This document shows positions 52,046 to 60,652 of a stretch of DNA of 64,000 nt, piece by piece; positions within the stretch are counted from its first letter, which is position 1; each line of letters opens with the position of its first letter. The notes under the pieces are model-generated. The model was given only the letters and a program-made list of their open reading frames with translations, had not been told where the DNA came from and did not search any database. The DNA lies in NCBI GenBank assembly GCA_043421945.1, contig JBHOGO010000008.1, positions 26,597 to 90,596 of the forward strand, in the 5' to 3' direction. The stretch is from Thaumasiovibrio sp043421945. GTDB taxonomy: Bacteria; Pseudomonadota; Gammaproteobacteria; Enterobacterales; Vibrionaceae. The position numbers and the translations under genes were made by a program.

Positions 52046-52906
52046 ATGAAAGAAGCAACTATCCAATTAGACTCGGGCCAATGTATTGCATTTTTGGCGC
52101 CCGAGGAGATAGATGATCTTTTGCCTAGAGTAATAGCTCTACATGGCTGGCAAGATAACGCAGCCTCCTATGAGGTGTTAGCTAAAGGGCTAAAGTCAGT
52201 GTGTAACCTTTGGGTTGTGGATTTAGCTGGTCATGGTTATTCATCATCAAGAAGTTATGATAATTTCTATTACTTTCATGATTATGTTGATGATCTGGCG
52301 CAATTTGTCGATAAGTTGCAACTTCCTTCACTTCATCTGGTCGGACATTCTCTTGGAGGATTGATCTCTACTTGCTATGCGGCAGCATTCCCCGTTAAAG
52401 TTCGCTCGTTATTTTTGATTGAGTCTTTAGCCCCTCTTCACGAAGGGGAGTGTCATGCTGTTAATCGCCTTCGGGACGGTATTAACAGCCGTCGGAAGAT
52501 GCGCAATAAACCGATAAGGCCCATGCGTTCTCGTCAACAAGCACTACAGTTACGACAACGGGCTACCCCTTTAGCATCAGACCTTTTATGGCCGTTAATA
52601 AAACGTGGGACTACCGAAAAGAAAGATGGTGTCTATTGGAACCATGATGCGCGATTGAAAGCGGATTCATTATTTCGGATGACAGAAGGACAATCTCGGG
52701 CAATGATAGCTGCGATTGAGTGTCCAGTTACCGCAATCCTCGGAGAGTCGGGGTTTACAGAATTAAAACAACAACAGAAACAGGCATGGTTCAAGTCACT
52801 GACGGTTCATAATGTACCCGGTGGGCACCATTGTCATTTAGAAAGTCCGGTGCCGGTTATCCAGCATCTGACGCAACATCTTCATCGTTTTGAACACGAC
52901 AAGTAG
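52046..52906 (+). CDS. Alpha/beta hydrolase
   Basis: A 286-residue alpha/beta-hydrolase-fold protein: VIALHGWQDNAASYEVLAKG (oxyanion loop), VDLAGHGYSS, nucleophile Ser in LVGHSLGGLISTCYA, and catalytic His in VPGGHHCHLE. It is probably an esterase or acyl hydrolase. Its position just before fadD suggests a link to fatty-acid handling, which is inference. There is no signal peptide. Confidence 0.88.
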   Translation: MKEATIQLDSGQCIAFLAPEEIDDLLPRVIALHGWQDNAASYEVLAKGLKSVCNLWVVDLAGHGYSSSRSYDNFYYFHDYVDDLAQFVDKLQLPSLHLVGHSLGGLISTCYAAAFPVKVRSLFLIESLAPLHEGECHAVNRLRDGINSRRKMRNKPIRPMRSRQQALQLRQRATPLASDLLWPLIKRGTTEKKDGVYWNHDARLKADSLFRMTEGQSRAMIAAIECPVTAILGESGFTELKQQQKQAWFKSLTVHNVPGGHHCHLESPVPVIQHLTQHLHRFEHDK

Positions 52907-52996
52907 GCATGAGCCATACAATGAACGATAAATAATATTGTTATTTGTTAGTGAGTCGAAGCTTGATTGAATTGCTTTTGTATAAGGAGAGCACCA

Positions 52997-54673
52997 GTGG
53001 ATAAGGTTTGGTTGAACCGCTACCCTACAGATGTACCTGCGGAAATTAATCCTGAGAGTTACCCGACATTAGTCGATATGTTTGAGAAATCAGTGCATAA
53101 GTACGCTGACCAAACTGCTTATGTCAATATGGGGCAGGTGATGACGTTCCGTAAGCTAGAAGAGCGCAGTCGAGCGTTTGCTGCTTATCTACAAAACGAA
53201 CTAAAACTAAAGCAAGGTGATCGCGTTGCGATTATGATGCCTAACTTGCTGCAATACCCGATTGCGTTATTTGGGATATTGAGAGCTGGTATGGTGGCAG
53301 TCAACGTTAACCCGTTATACACCCCAAGAGAGCTAGAGCATCAACTTAATGATTCTGGTGCAAAAGCAATTGTCATTGTTTCGAACTTTGCACACACCCT
53401 TGAAAAAGTGGTTAAGAATACATCGGTTAAACACGTTGTATTGACGCGCTTAGGGGATCAGTTAGCACGCCCTAAAGCAACCATCGTTAATTTTGTTGTT
53501 AAATACATTAAGAAGATGGTACCGAAGTATAATCTACCAGATGCTATTTCGATGCGCTCAGCCTTGCGCCTTGGACGCCGTCTTCAATACGTTAAGCCGT
53601 TTATTAACCCTGAAGATACTGCATTTTTGCAGTATACCGGTGGCACAACCGGCGTAGCTAAAGGTGCTGTATTAACGCATCGAAATATGGTTTCTAACGT
53701 TTTGCAAGCCAAAGCAATGTACTTGCCAGTGCTAACGGAAGGCCGTGAAGCGATCGTGACGGCGTTGCCGCTTTATCATGTTTTTGCACTCACTGTGAAC
53801 GGTTTGTTGATGATTGAAATGGGGGGACAGAACCTCTTGATCACAAACCCTCGTGACATTCCGACATTTATTAAAGAGCTTAAAGCATTCCCGTTTACAG
53901 CCATTACCGGTGTGAATACGTTATTTAATGCTCTGCTTAACAACGAAGATTTCCATGAGTTAGACTTTTCTAGCCTGAATCTTTCTGTTGGTGGTGGTAT
54001 GGCTGTGCAACGTGCTGTTGCAGAGAAGTGGCAAGCAACCACTGGTAATTACTTACTTGAAGGCTATGGTCTGACAGAGTGCTCGCCACTTGTTGCATCT
54101 TATCCATGTGATTTGGTTTCATATAACGGCTCTATCGGTATCCCTGTGCCATCAACAGATGTACGTATTGTTGATGAAGAAGGTAATGTATTAGCCAATA
54201 CCGAGGTTGGTGAGTTACAAGTTCGTGGCCCTCAAGTCATGAAAGGCTACTGGCAGCGTCCAGAAGCCACCAAAGAGATTATGACTGAAGATGGCTGGTT
54301 AGCGACAGGTGATATCGTTCGTTTTGACGATGAAGGCTTCTTGCATATTGTCGATAGAAAGAAAGATATGATTTTGGTTTCGGGTTTTAATGTTTACCCG
54401 AATGAAATTGAAGATGTCGTGGCATTAAATGACAAAGTGCTGGAAGTTGCAGCAATTGGTCAAGCTCACGAAGTGTCCGGTGAAGTGGTTAAAATCTGTG
54501 TCGTGAAGAAAGATGCGACTTTAACGCGTGAAGAGTTACTTCTGCACTGCCGTAAGCACTTAACTGGGTACAAAATTCCTAAGGTCGTTGAGTTCCATGA
54601 GGATCTACCGAAGACCAATGTAGGTAAAATATTGCGCCGTGAATTGCGAGAAGCACAGACCGAAGAGAAGTAA
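52997..54673 (+). CDS. fadD: Long-chain acyl-CoA synthetase
   Basis: A 558-residue ANL-superfamily enzyme that activates imported fatty acids to acyl-CoA at the inner membrane. It starts at GTG 52997 (DKVWLNRYPTDVPAEINP), with AAGGAG 8 bases upstream; this matches the FadD N-terminus, while a TTG 30 bases earlier has no ribosome site. Signatures: the ATP loop YTGGTTGVAKGAVLTH, YGLTECSPLVA, WLATGDIVRFDDEGF and the C-terminal Lys in PKTNVGKILRREL. The order fadD-rnd-minEDC is that of E. coli and vibrios. Confidence 0.96.
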   Translation: MDKVWLNRYPTDVPAEINPESYPTLVDMFEKSVHKYADQTAYVNMGQVMTFRKLEERSRAFAAYLQNELKLKQGDRVAIMMPNLLQYPIALFGILRAGMVAVNVNPLYTPRELEHQLNDSGAKAIVIVSNFAHTLEKVVKNTSVKHVVLTRLGDQLARPKATIVNFVVKYIKKMVPKYNLPDAISMRSALRLGRRLQYVKPFINPEDTAFLQYTGGTTGVAKGAVLTHRNMVSNVLQAKAMYLPVLTEGREAIVTALPLYHVFALTVNGLLMIEMGGQNLLITNPRDIPTFIKELKAFPFTAITGVNTLFNALLNNEDFHELDFSSLNLSVGGGMAVQRAVAEKWQATTGNYLLEGYGLTECSPLVASYPCDLVSYNGSIGIPVPSTDVRIVDEEGNVLANTEVGELQVRGPQVMKGYWQRPEATKEIMTEDGWLATGDIVRFDDEGFLHIVDRKKDMILVSGFNVYPNEIEDVVALNDKVLEVAAIGQAHEVSGEVVKICVVKKDATLTREELLLHCRKHLTGYKIPKVVEFHEDLPKTNVGKILRRELREAQTEEK

Positions 54674-54759
54674 TTCTGTGTAATTGAGCCACAGGCTCAA
54701 TTAAATGGGGTTGAATCCGTTATGTCGCCGTTTTTTACGTTACAATAATGGTCAATAAG

Positions 54760-54788
54760 AAATGCCGACGACTATGTCGGCATTTTGT
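54760..54788 (+). terminator. Terminator between fadD and rnd
   Basis: Stem AAATGCCGAC/GTCGGCATTT with a 6-base loop and a short T run. It lies 87 bases after fadD and just before the rnd start. Confidence 0.75.
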
Positions 54789-54815
54789 TAATTACCGCTA
54801 ATTCGAGGGACATTT

Positions 54816-55946
54816 GTGAATTTTGAGATTGTCAGCGACCTTTCCCGTCTAGAAACATTATGTCAGCACGCTAGCCAAAAATCGGTTGTGATGCTAGATA
54901 CTGAATTTGTCCGAACACGTACACTTTATCCGCAACTTGGACTCATCCAACTTTTTGACGGCGACAATCTAGCGTTAATTGATCCTATTGCTTGTTCTCA
55001 ATTAGAGCCTCTTTGGGCGCTAATGAAAGATCCTTCAGTGATCAAAGTACTTCATGCTTGTGGTGAAGATTTAGAAGTCTTCCAGCATGTTGCTGGCTTT
55101 ATGCCGACTCCGATGATTGATACGCAAGTGATGGCTGCATTTTTGGGCCATGGTGTGTCGATGGGGTTTGGCAATTTAGTAAAAGAGTACTTAGGTGTTG
55201 AGCTTGAAAAAGGTGAGGCTCGCACCAACTGGCTTGCCCGTCCATTAACTGAGAAACAGCTAGACTATGCTGCTGCTGATGTTTATTACTTAATGCCGTT
55301 GTATGAATCACTTCTTGAAAAGGTTCAAGCGGCAGGCTGGCATGATGCCATGATGAATGAATGTATTAACGTAGCAGCTAAACGTGGTAAAACTGTTGAT
55401 TCAAGCCGTGCTTATCGCGATATCAAAAATGCTTGGCAGCTGACGCCGCGTCAATTAGCCATTTTACAATTGGCTGCGCAATGGCGAATTGAAGAAGCGA
55501 GAAAGCGAGATCTTGCGCTGAATTTTATTGTCAAAGAGGCCAATCTTTGGAAGCTAGCGAGGTTTACCATTAAGTCGAAAGGGTTTATGACGAAACAGGG
55601 CTTCGAAAAGATGGAGATCCAACGACATGGAACTCGCCTTATTAATATGGTTCATGATGCTGAAAAAATTCGTGAATCTGAATTGCCTGAACCTATTTCT
55701 CGCTTAGTTGATCTCCCTGGATACAAGCAGCAAGTTAAGACAATTAAAGATATCGTTACAGCGGTTGAAGCGAAAACAGGCCTTGCACAAGAGTTCTTAG
55801 CATCAAAGAAACAGATTAATCAGCTTATTGGTTGGTATCGAAAGCACGACCAAAATCCTGCTAAACGCCCTGAGATGTTATCTTCGTGGCGACAGCCCCT
55901 TTTTGAAGCTGAAGTTAAGAAAGTGATGGAAAGTGTTGAAGAGTAG
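54816..55946 (+). CDS. rnd: Ribonuclease D
   Basis: A 376-residue 3'-5' exoribonuclease for tRNA 3' maturation. The DEDD exonuclease domain (1-170) shows VVMLDTEFVRTRTLYPQLGL, LHACGEDLEVFQH, MIDTQVMAAFLGHG and LDYAAADVYYLMPLY. The first HRDC domain (about 210-290) has LTPRQLAILQLAAQWR; a second HRDC-like region follows. The start codon is GTG with GAGG upstream. It is convergent with minE across a bidirectional terminator. Confidence 0.96.
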   Translation: MNFEIVSDLSRLETLCQHASQKSVVMLDTEFVRTRTLYPQLGLIQLFDGDNLALIDPIACSQLEPLWALMKDPSVIKVLHACGEDLEVFQHVAGFMPTPMIDTQVMAAFLGHGVSMGFGNLVKEYLGVELEKGEARTNWLARPLTEKQLDYAAADVYYLMPLYESLLEKVQAAGWHDAMMNECINVAAKRGKTVDSSRAYRDIKNAWQLTPRQLAILQLAAQWRIEEARKRDLALNFIVKEANLWKLARFTIKSKGFMTKQGFEKMEIQRHGTRLINMVHDAEKIRESELPEPISRLVDLPGYKQQVKTIKDIVTAVEAKTGLAQEFLASKKQINQLIGWYRKHDQNPAKRPEMLSSWRQPLFEAEVKKVMESVEE

Positions 55947-55975
55947 CGAGAACACGCTTAATTTCATCCAATAAT

Positions 55976-56004
55976 AAAAAACCACCGTTTAGGTGGTTTT
56001 TTAA
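55976..56004. terminator. Bidirectional terminator between rnd and minE
   Basis: AAAAAACCACC-GTTTA-GGTGGTTTTTT forms a stem with A and T runs on both sides, suitable for both converging genes. Confidence 0.9.
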
Positions 56005-56088
56005 TTTCATCTGCCTATAGAGCATAGGGCACCTATACAACGAAAATTAGCCTATGAGCTGAATTTTTCGCAAAGGTGTTGAATGCGA

Positions 56089-56352
56089 CTATTCTTTGTC
56101 TTCCGGAAGCGTCACATTGAGCTCTAGGACAGAAAGGTCACTCTCTTTCTGATCTAAATGCACACTCACTTGTTCAGGGTTAATATCGACGTAGCGTCGA
56201 ATAACTTCCAGGATATCTTTTTTGAGATCCGGCAAGTAGCTTGGAGAGGTATTACCAGCAGATCGTCTTTCAGCCACGATAATCTGCAAACGCTCTTTAG
56301 CAATATTGGCACTTTTCTCTCGCTTAGGCCGAAAGAATTCAAGTAAAGCCAT
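56089..56352 (-). CDS. minE: MinE, cell division topological factor
   Basis: An 87-residue protein: N-terminal MALLEFFRPKREKSANIAKE (membrane-targeting and MinD-contact helix), then RLQIIVAERRS and the dimerisation part YLPDLKKDILEVIRRYVDI. It drives pole-to-pole oscillation of MinD. It ends the minCDE operon, 6 bases after minD. Confidence 0.97.
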   Translation of the reverse strand: MALLEFFRPKREKSANIAKERLQIIVAERRSAGNTSPSYLPDLKKDILEVIRRYVDINPEQVSVHLDQKESDLSVLELNVTLPEDKE

Positions 56353-56358
56353 AAGTGT

Positions 56359-57171
56359 TTATCCTCCAAACAGGCGTTTCAACAAGCCTTTTTTCTCTTC
56401 TGTTAAAAAGCGGTAATCACGTTCTTCGCCGAGTAAACGTGCGATCGCGTCATCATAGGCTTGGCCTGCAATTGATAAGTCATCATGAATGACAGGCTCA
56501 CCACGGTTAGATGCGTTTAGAACGGACTGACACTCTGGGATTACACCAATTAACGGAATATGAAGTATCTCTTCAACATCTTCGACGCTCAGCATATCAC
56601 CATTAGTGACACGACCTGGATTATATCGAGTCAGTAATAGATGTTGCTTCACTGGCTCCAATGCTTGTTCTGCACGCAACGACTTTGAGTCAAGGATGCC
56701 AAGTATTCTGTCAGAATCTCGAACAGACGAAACTTCAGGGTTGGTCGTGACAATAGCTTCATCGGCGAAGTAAAGCGCCATCATAGCACCGGCTTCAATA
56801 CCTGCTGGAGAATCGCAGATGATGAAATCGAATTCCATTGCTTTTAAATCATCAAGTACGCGTTGTACGCCGTCTTTTGTTAACGCATCTTTATCTCGAG
56901 TTTGAGATGCAGGCAAGACGAAAAGGTTGTCGACTCGCTTATCTTTAATCAACGCTTGGTTTAACGTTGCTTCGCCGTTTATGACATTAACAAAGTCATA
57001 GACGACGCGCCGTTCACAACCCATGATTAAGTCAAGGTTTCGCAAACCGATATCAAAGTCGATTACTGCAGTTTTCTTACCTTTAAGCGCTAGCCCAGTT
57101 GCGACAGCAGCACTAGACGTTGTTTTTCCTACCCCACCTTTACCGGAGGTAACCACGATAATACGTGTCAT
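56359..57171 (-). CDS. minD: MinD, septum-site ATPase
   Basis: A 270-residue deviant Walker ATPase: RIIVVTSGKGGVGKTTSSAA with the signature Lys, IDFDIGLRNLDL, FIICDSPAGIEAGAMMAL, and a C-terminal amphipathic membrane helix ending KGLLKRLFGG. It recruits MinC to the membrane to block polar FtsZ rings. Between minC (22 bases upstream) and minE. Confidence 0.98.
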   Translation of the reverse strand: MTRIIVVTSGKGGVGKTTSSAAVATGLALKGKKTAVIDFDIGLRNLDLIMGCERRVVYDFVNVINGEATLNQALIKDKRVDNLFVLPASQTRDKDALTKDGVQRVLDDLKAMEFDFIICDSPAGIEAGAMMALYFADEAIVTTNPEVSSVRDSDRILGILDSKSLRAEQALEPVKQHLLLTRYNPGRVTNGDMLSVEDVEEILHIPLIGVIPECQSVLNASNRGEPVIHDDLSIAGQAYDDAIARLLGEERDYRFLTEEKKGLLKRLFGG

Positions 57172-57193
57172 CGATGTCTAATCCTTTTTAATA

Positions 57194-57853
57194 TTATTTG
57201 GCAAGAGGGCTGATGTGTAAATTGTCATCAATGAGTGCAATGACAACACTTTTACCCCAATGCTCATTCTCAATTTTGTCACTTAGCCAGTAGCTGCCCG
57301 TTATTGAGACAAGTTCTGGCTGTATGTTTTGGCAAAAAATTCTGGCTTCCTGTTGGCCACTAGCGCCAGCGATAGCTCGACCTCGTAATGTGCCGTATAT
57401 ATGAATACTGCCATCTGCAATGACTTCAGCGCCAGGGCTGACATGATTAAGTATGACTAGATCACAATTTTTTGCGTAAATTTGTTGCCCTGACCGCACA
57501 GGTGCCGTGATTACTTTCGTTGGTTCTAAGGCTTGTGTTTTGCTCGAACTCTCTTTTGCTGCTGTCATAATAGCGAGCTTTGCGTCTTTAATATGTTGAC
57601 GTTGCTCAGCGAGACACCCGCTAATACCCACAGGGATCATTCCAGCTTCTGTCACCGCTTCTTTAAGAGAAGTGAAAGAGATTGTTTTCTTACACTGGCT
57701 GATATCGATGATAACAGGAGCAGATGCAAAAAAAGCAGGCGCTTGCTGCACTTTCTCAGATAAGAAATCACGAATGGCATTTACATCATTATCGAATAAT
57801 TGAAGCACCGAAAGAGTGAAACTGCTTCCTTTCAATTCGGCAATTTTAGTCAT
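57194..57853 (-). CDS. minC: MinC, septum-site inhibitor
   Basis: A 219-residue FtsZ antagonist. The N-terminal domain (1-100) binds FtsZ (LKGSSFTLSVLQLFDNDVNA). A linker of about 25 residues rich in S, T and A precedes the C-terminal beta-helix (about 115-219) that binds MinD: PVRSGQQIYAKNCDLVILNH, GAEVIADGSIHIYGTLRGRA and GASGQQEARIFCQN. First gene of the minCDE operon. Confidence 0.96.
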   Translation of the reverse strand: MTKIAELKGSSFTLSVLQLFDNDVNAIRDFLSEKVQQAPAFFASAPVIIDISQCKKTISFTSLKEAVTEAGMIPVGISGCLAEQRQHIKDAKLAIMTAAKESSSKTQALEPTKVITAPVRSGQQIYAKNCDLVILNHVSPGAEVIADGSIHIYGTLRGRAIAGASGQQEARIFCQNIQPELVSITGSYWLSDKIENEHWGKSVVIALIDDNLHISPLAK

Positions 57854-58138
57854 ACCTTAAGACCTTGTATCAACACCTGGCAGGGTTTAATGAAAATATT
57901 TCCCATGGTATATATGTTAGTGGAGTACAGCAAGTTATCCTTGTAGTAACGAGTGAATATGGTGATAAATTGTATTTTTTTACGAGTTTTTTAAACCTTC
58001 TTCCTTCTTTTACTGTCATATTGGTCAGCATCAGCTATACAGGGTGTTAAACGATAATGATATGGGACGAATATTCAGTATCGCGGAATGACCGTTTAGC
58101 ACATAAGTATGAAAAATTGTATGAAATGGAATTAAGAT

Positions 58139-58429
58139 ATGCATTGTGCTGTTTATAAGAGTGATAAAAAAGTTGGCGCTTATCTCTATGTTGAGAAAAA
58201 AGGGGATTTTAGTCGTGTTCCTGAAACTTTAATGACAATGTTCGGTCATCCTGTTTTGGTGATGGTTTTCGACATTGATAAACGCCAAAAATTGGCACAA
58301 GCGAATATCGAAGTGGTAAAAGCCGCGTTGGGTGAAAGTGGCTATTACTTGCAGTTACCACCACCCTCAGTGAACTTACTCGATGAATACAAAGAATCAA
58401 AATCGAGTGGGGTAAAGAGTAAACACTAA
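58139..58429 (+). CDS. ycgL: YcgL family protein
   Basis: A 96-residue YcgL-domain protein: CAVYKSDKKVGAYLYVEKKG, PETLMTMFGHPVLVM and YYLQLPPPSVNLLDEYK are the family blocks. Its function is unknown, though it is widely kept beside minCDE. It is divergent from minC and 25 bases upstream of a lytic transglycosylase gene, so it is probably co-transcribed with it. Confidence 0.92.
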   Translation: MHCAVYKSDKKVGAYLYVEKKGDFSRVPETLMTMFGHPVLVMVFDIDKRQKLAQANIEVVKAALGESGYYLQLPPPSVNLLDEYKESKSSGVKSKH

Positions 58430-58454
58430 TAACGAATATGATAGGTAGGCGAGG

Positions 58455-59414
58455 ATGGTTAAAAAAGGATTACTTGGGATCTGCTTAGCCGGAGTAAGTA
58501 TGGGGTCACTAGCACAACTTTCATTTGATGATTATATCTTGAAGGTTCAGGCTATTGCTCAAGAGAATGGAATTAGTGAAGAGACGATTCAATCGGCTTT
58601 TCAAAATGTCAGATTGTATGAGTCTGCAATAAAAGCAGATAAGAATCAGCCTGAACGTCGACTTACCTTAGGCGAATATTTAAAGAAATCTGTACCTCAG
58701 TGGAAAATAAATCAGGCGAATCAGCGTTATCAAGAACATAAAGATATATTAGAAACGATAGGTGATACTTATGGAGTATCACCAAAGGTCATTGTCGCTT
58801 TATGGGGAGTAGAGAGTAACTTTGGTCGGTTCTCGGGTACCTATGATGTGATTTCTGCATTATCAACGATGGCTTATGAAGGTAGAAGAGAAGCTTTTTT
58901 TCAGTCTCAGCTTTTAGATGCATTAACCATTCTGGAGCGTGGAGATATTGCTCGTGAAGACATGAAAGGCTCTTGGGCAGGTGCTATGGGACAGAGCCAA
59001 TTCATGCCTAGTTCCTATTTAGCTTACGCGGCTGATGGTGATGGCGATGGTGTTGCCGATATTTGGAATAACCCTGCCGATGTGTTTGCGTCGGCGGCTA
59101 ATTACTTAAGCACCGTGGGTTGGAAAACTGGCTATCGCTGGGGTAGGGCTGTTGAGCTGCCAAGCAGTTTTGATGCGGATTATATTAGTATTCAAAAAGA
59201 GGATGGTAGGTTATTAACATCTTGGGCGGAGTTGGGTGTTAAACAAGAAGGGGGGAGAGAGTTGCCAGTTGATGAAATCAAGGCTTGGCTGATTGAGCCT
59301 GAAAAAGGGCAACATTATTTAATCTATGATAACTATCAAGCATTATTAGACTGGAATCGTTCACACCATTTTGTTTTCTCAGTTGTGACTTTGGCATCTA
59401 AAATTGATGATTAA
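58455..59414 (+). CDS. Lytic murein transglycosylase (MltB family)
   Basis: A 319-residue periplasmic enzyme. A signal peptide (MVKKGLLGICLAGVSMGSLA) is followed by the MltB-type SLT domain: FDDYILKVQAIAQENGI, catalytic E120 in VIVALWGVESNFGRFSGTYD, GSWAGAMGQSQFMPSSYLAY, and the calcium-loop-like DGDGDGVADIW. It cleaves peptidoglycan glycan strands to 1,6-anhydro-muropeptides. No lipobox, so it is probably soluble, like the Slt/MltB relatives found next to ycgL. Confidence 0.92.
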   Translation: MVKKGLLGICLAGVSMGSLAQLSFDDYILKVQAIAQENGISEETIQSAFQNVRLYESAIKADKNQPERRLTLGEYLKKSVPQWKINQANQRYQEHKDILETIGDTYGVSPKVIVALWGVESNFGRFSGTYDVISALSTMAYEGRREAFFQSQLLDALTILERGDIAREDMKGSWAGAMGQSQFMPSSYLAYAADGDGDGVADIWNNPADVFASAANYLSTVGWKTGYRWGRAVELPSSFDADYISIQKEDGRLLTSWAELGVKQEGGRELPVDEIKAWLIEPEKGQHYLIYDNYQALLDWNRSHHFVFSVVTLASKIDD

Positions 59415-59439
59415 TAGCTAATACACGACGACTTAGTGA

Positions 59440-59468
59440 AAAAAAAAGGCCCTAAAGGGCCTTTTTTG
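59440..59468. terminator. Bidirectional terminator between the transglycosylase and hns
   Basis: AAAAAAAAAGGCCC-TAAA-GGGCCTTTTTT, a GC-rich stem with A and T runs on each side. Confidence 0.92.
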
Positions 59469-59492
59469 TACAATCCATCTAATTAAATTAGA

Positions 59493-59888
59493 TTAGATTA
59501 GGAAATCATCTAGAGATTTACCTTCGTCGAGAGCGATTTTGATAACAGATGGTGTACGGCCTTGGCCTGTCCATGTCTTATCTTCGCCGTTTTCATCAAC
59601 GTATTTATATTTAGCAGGACGAGCAGCGCGTTTTGCTTTAGGTGCTTTACCTAACATTGCTACTAGTTCTTCTGGATCAATACCGTCTTTGATTAGCATT
59701 TCACGGTATTGTGCTAATTTCTCTTCACGCTCTTTTTCTTGAGCGCGTGATTCAGCTTCTGATTCTTCACGTTCTTGAACAACGGCCGTTAATTTCTCTA
59801 ACGCTTCTTGTAGTTGCTCTAGCGTTAATTCACGAGACAATGCACGCAGGCTACGTAAGTTCAAAAGTGCTTTAAACGCTTCTGGCAT
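59493..59888 (-). CDS. hns: H-NS family nucleoid protein
   Basis: A 131-residue H-NS homologue (VicH-like). The N-terminal half is a coiled-coil oligomerisation domain (about 1-75). The C-terminal DNA-binding domain (about 85-131) has YKYVDENGEDKTWTGQGRTP with the QGR AT-hook-like motif. It silences AT-rich, often acquired, DNA. In this window the AT-rich gaps at 1791-2432 and 35623-36490 would be natural targets. Monocistronic, with a long upstream region. Confidence 0.95.
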   Translation of the reverse strand: MPEAFKALLNLRSLRALSRELTLEQLQEALEKLTAVVQEREESEAESRAQEKEREEKLAQYREMLIKDGIDPEELVAMLGKAPKAKRAARPAKYKYVDENGEDKTWTGQGRTPSVIKIALDEGKSLDDFLI

Positions 59889-60385
59889 GTTTATTTCCTA
59901 CTCTTAAAATGCATCTAACGATGCTGTTAGTTATTTTGTCTGTTCAATAATAATACGAAACCAAACAGTTTGCCAAGCTATTCAATGTAAATTTACGTAT
60001 AAAACCGAATAAATGAGTTATTAATCTCCATTACTTGAAAAATAGATTAAAACTATTAATAGAGATTTCACTAGCGGTGTGAATAACACCAATGATGTTC
60101 TGTAATTATCTGGGGACATGAGTAGTCCAGATTGTGTTGTTATTTTTGATAAGTGCAATAAATTACTAGAGCGAGTTTAATTCTGTGGGGCTACTTAACC
60201 GCTCAAATCTGTTTGAAAGCTGAATATGACTTTAAGAATACCGATGTAAATGCTTGATGATGTAATAATACTGTCCACATATGTTGCAAGTTGTACATGT
60301 TGCAGGATATGAATGCTGAATTTCTGTAATGAGCAGGATTTTAGCACTTGCAATGTGCGTTCGGTCACGTAAAATGGCCCCGTCC
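59889..60385. other. Long upstream region of hns and of the riboswitch
   Basis: About 500 bases with no gene. It holds the hns promoter (minus) and the promoter of the lysine-riboswitch transcript (plus). No small RNA is recognisable by eye. Confidence 0.5.
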
Positions 60386-60565
60386 TTAACTAAGGGTAGA
60401 GGCGCACTGATTATCAGTAACAAGCAGTAGGGTGATACCGATGATAGCTTGTAAAAGGAATCCGTGCCGAAGTCAGAACGGTTTATCAAACCACTGGCTG
60501 GGGGAATAGCCGAATAGGTATTTCACTGCCATAGTCATTATATATTCACTATGGAGCGCTACTGT
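60385..60565 (+). ncRNA. Lysine riboswitch
   Basis: The leader carries the L-box core in order: GGTAGAGGCGCACTGATTAT with CAGTAAC; AGGGTGATACCGATGATAGC; AAAAGGAATCCGTGCCGAAG; TCAGAACGG; CACTGGCTGGGGGAATAGCC; AGGTATTTCACTGCCATAGTC pairing with CACTATGGAGCGCTAC. These match conserved parts of the class known from E. coli lysC (AGAGGCGC, CGCCGAAG, GGCUGG-like, GGAGCGC). It precedes a transporter gene by about 90 bases, so it should reduce expression when lysine is plentiful, by termination or by blocking translation. Which of the two is not clear. Ends are approximate. Confidence 0.9.
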
Positions 60566-60652
60566 TGGGTAATGATGGGTCTATTCCTTTCTTTATTCTC
60601 ATTTCACCTTATGGTGCAGTAGATCTCCAAGCAAATGGTTGCAGTAGAGATC

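Noticed and set aside
57865..58050. 61-codon frame between minC and ycgL
   Set aside because: No ribosome site and hydrophobic random-looking translation in AT-rich intergenic DNA.
60232..60489. 85-codon minus-strand frame over the lysine riboswitch
   Set aside because: The bases are explained by the conserved riboswitch core on the other strand.
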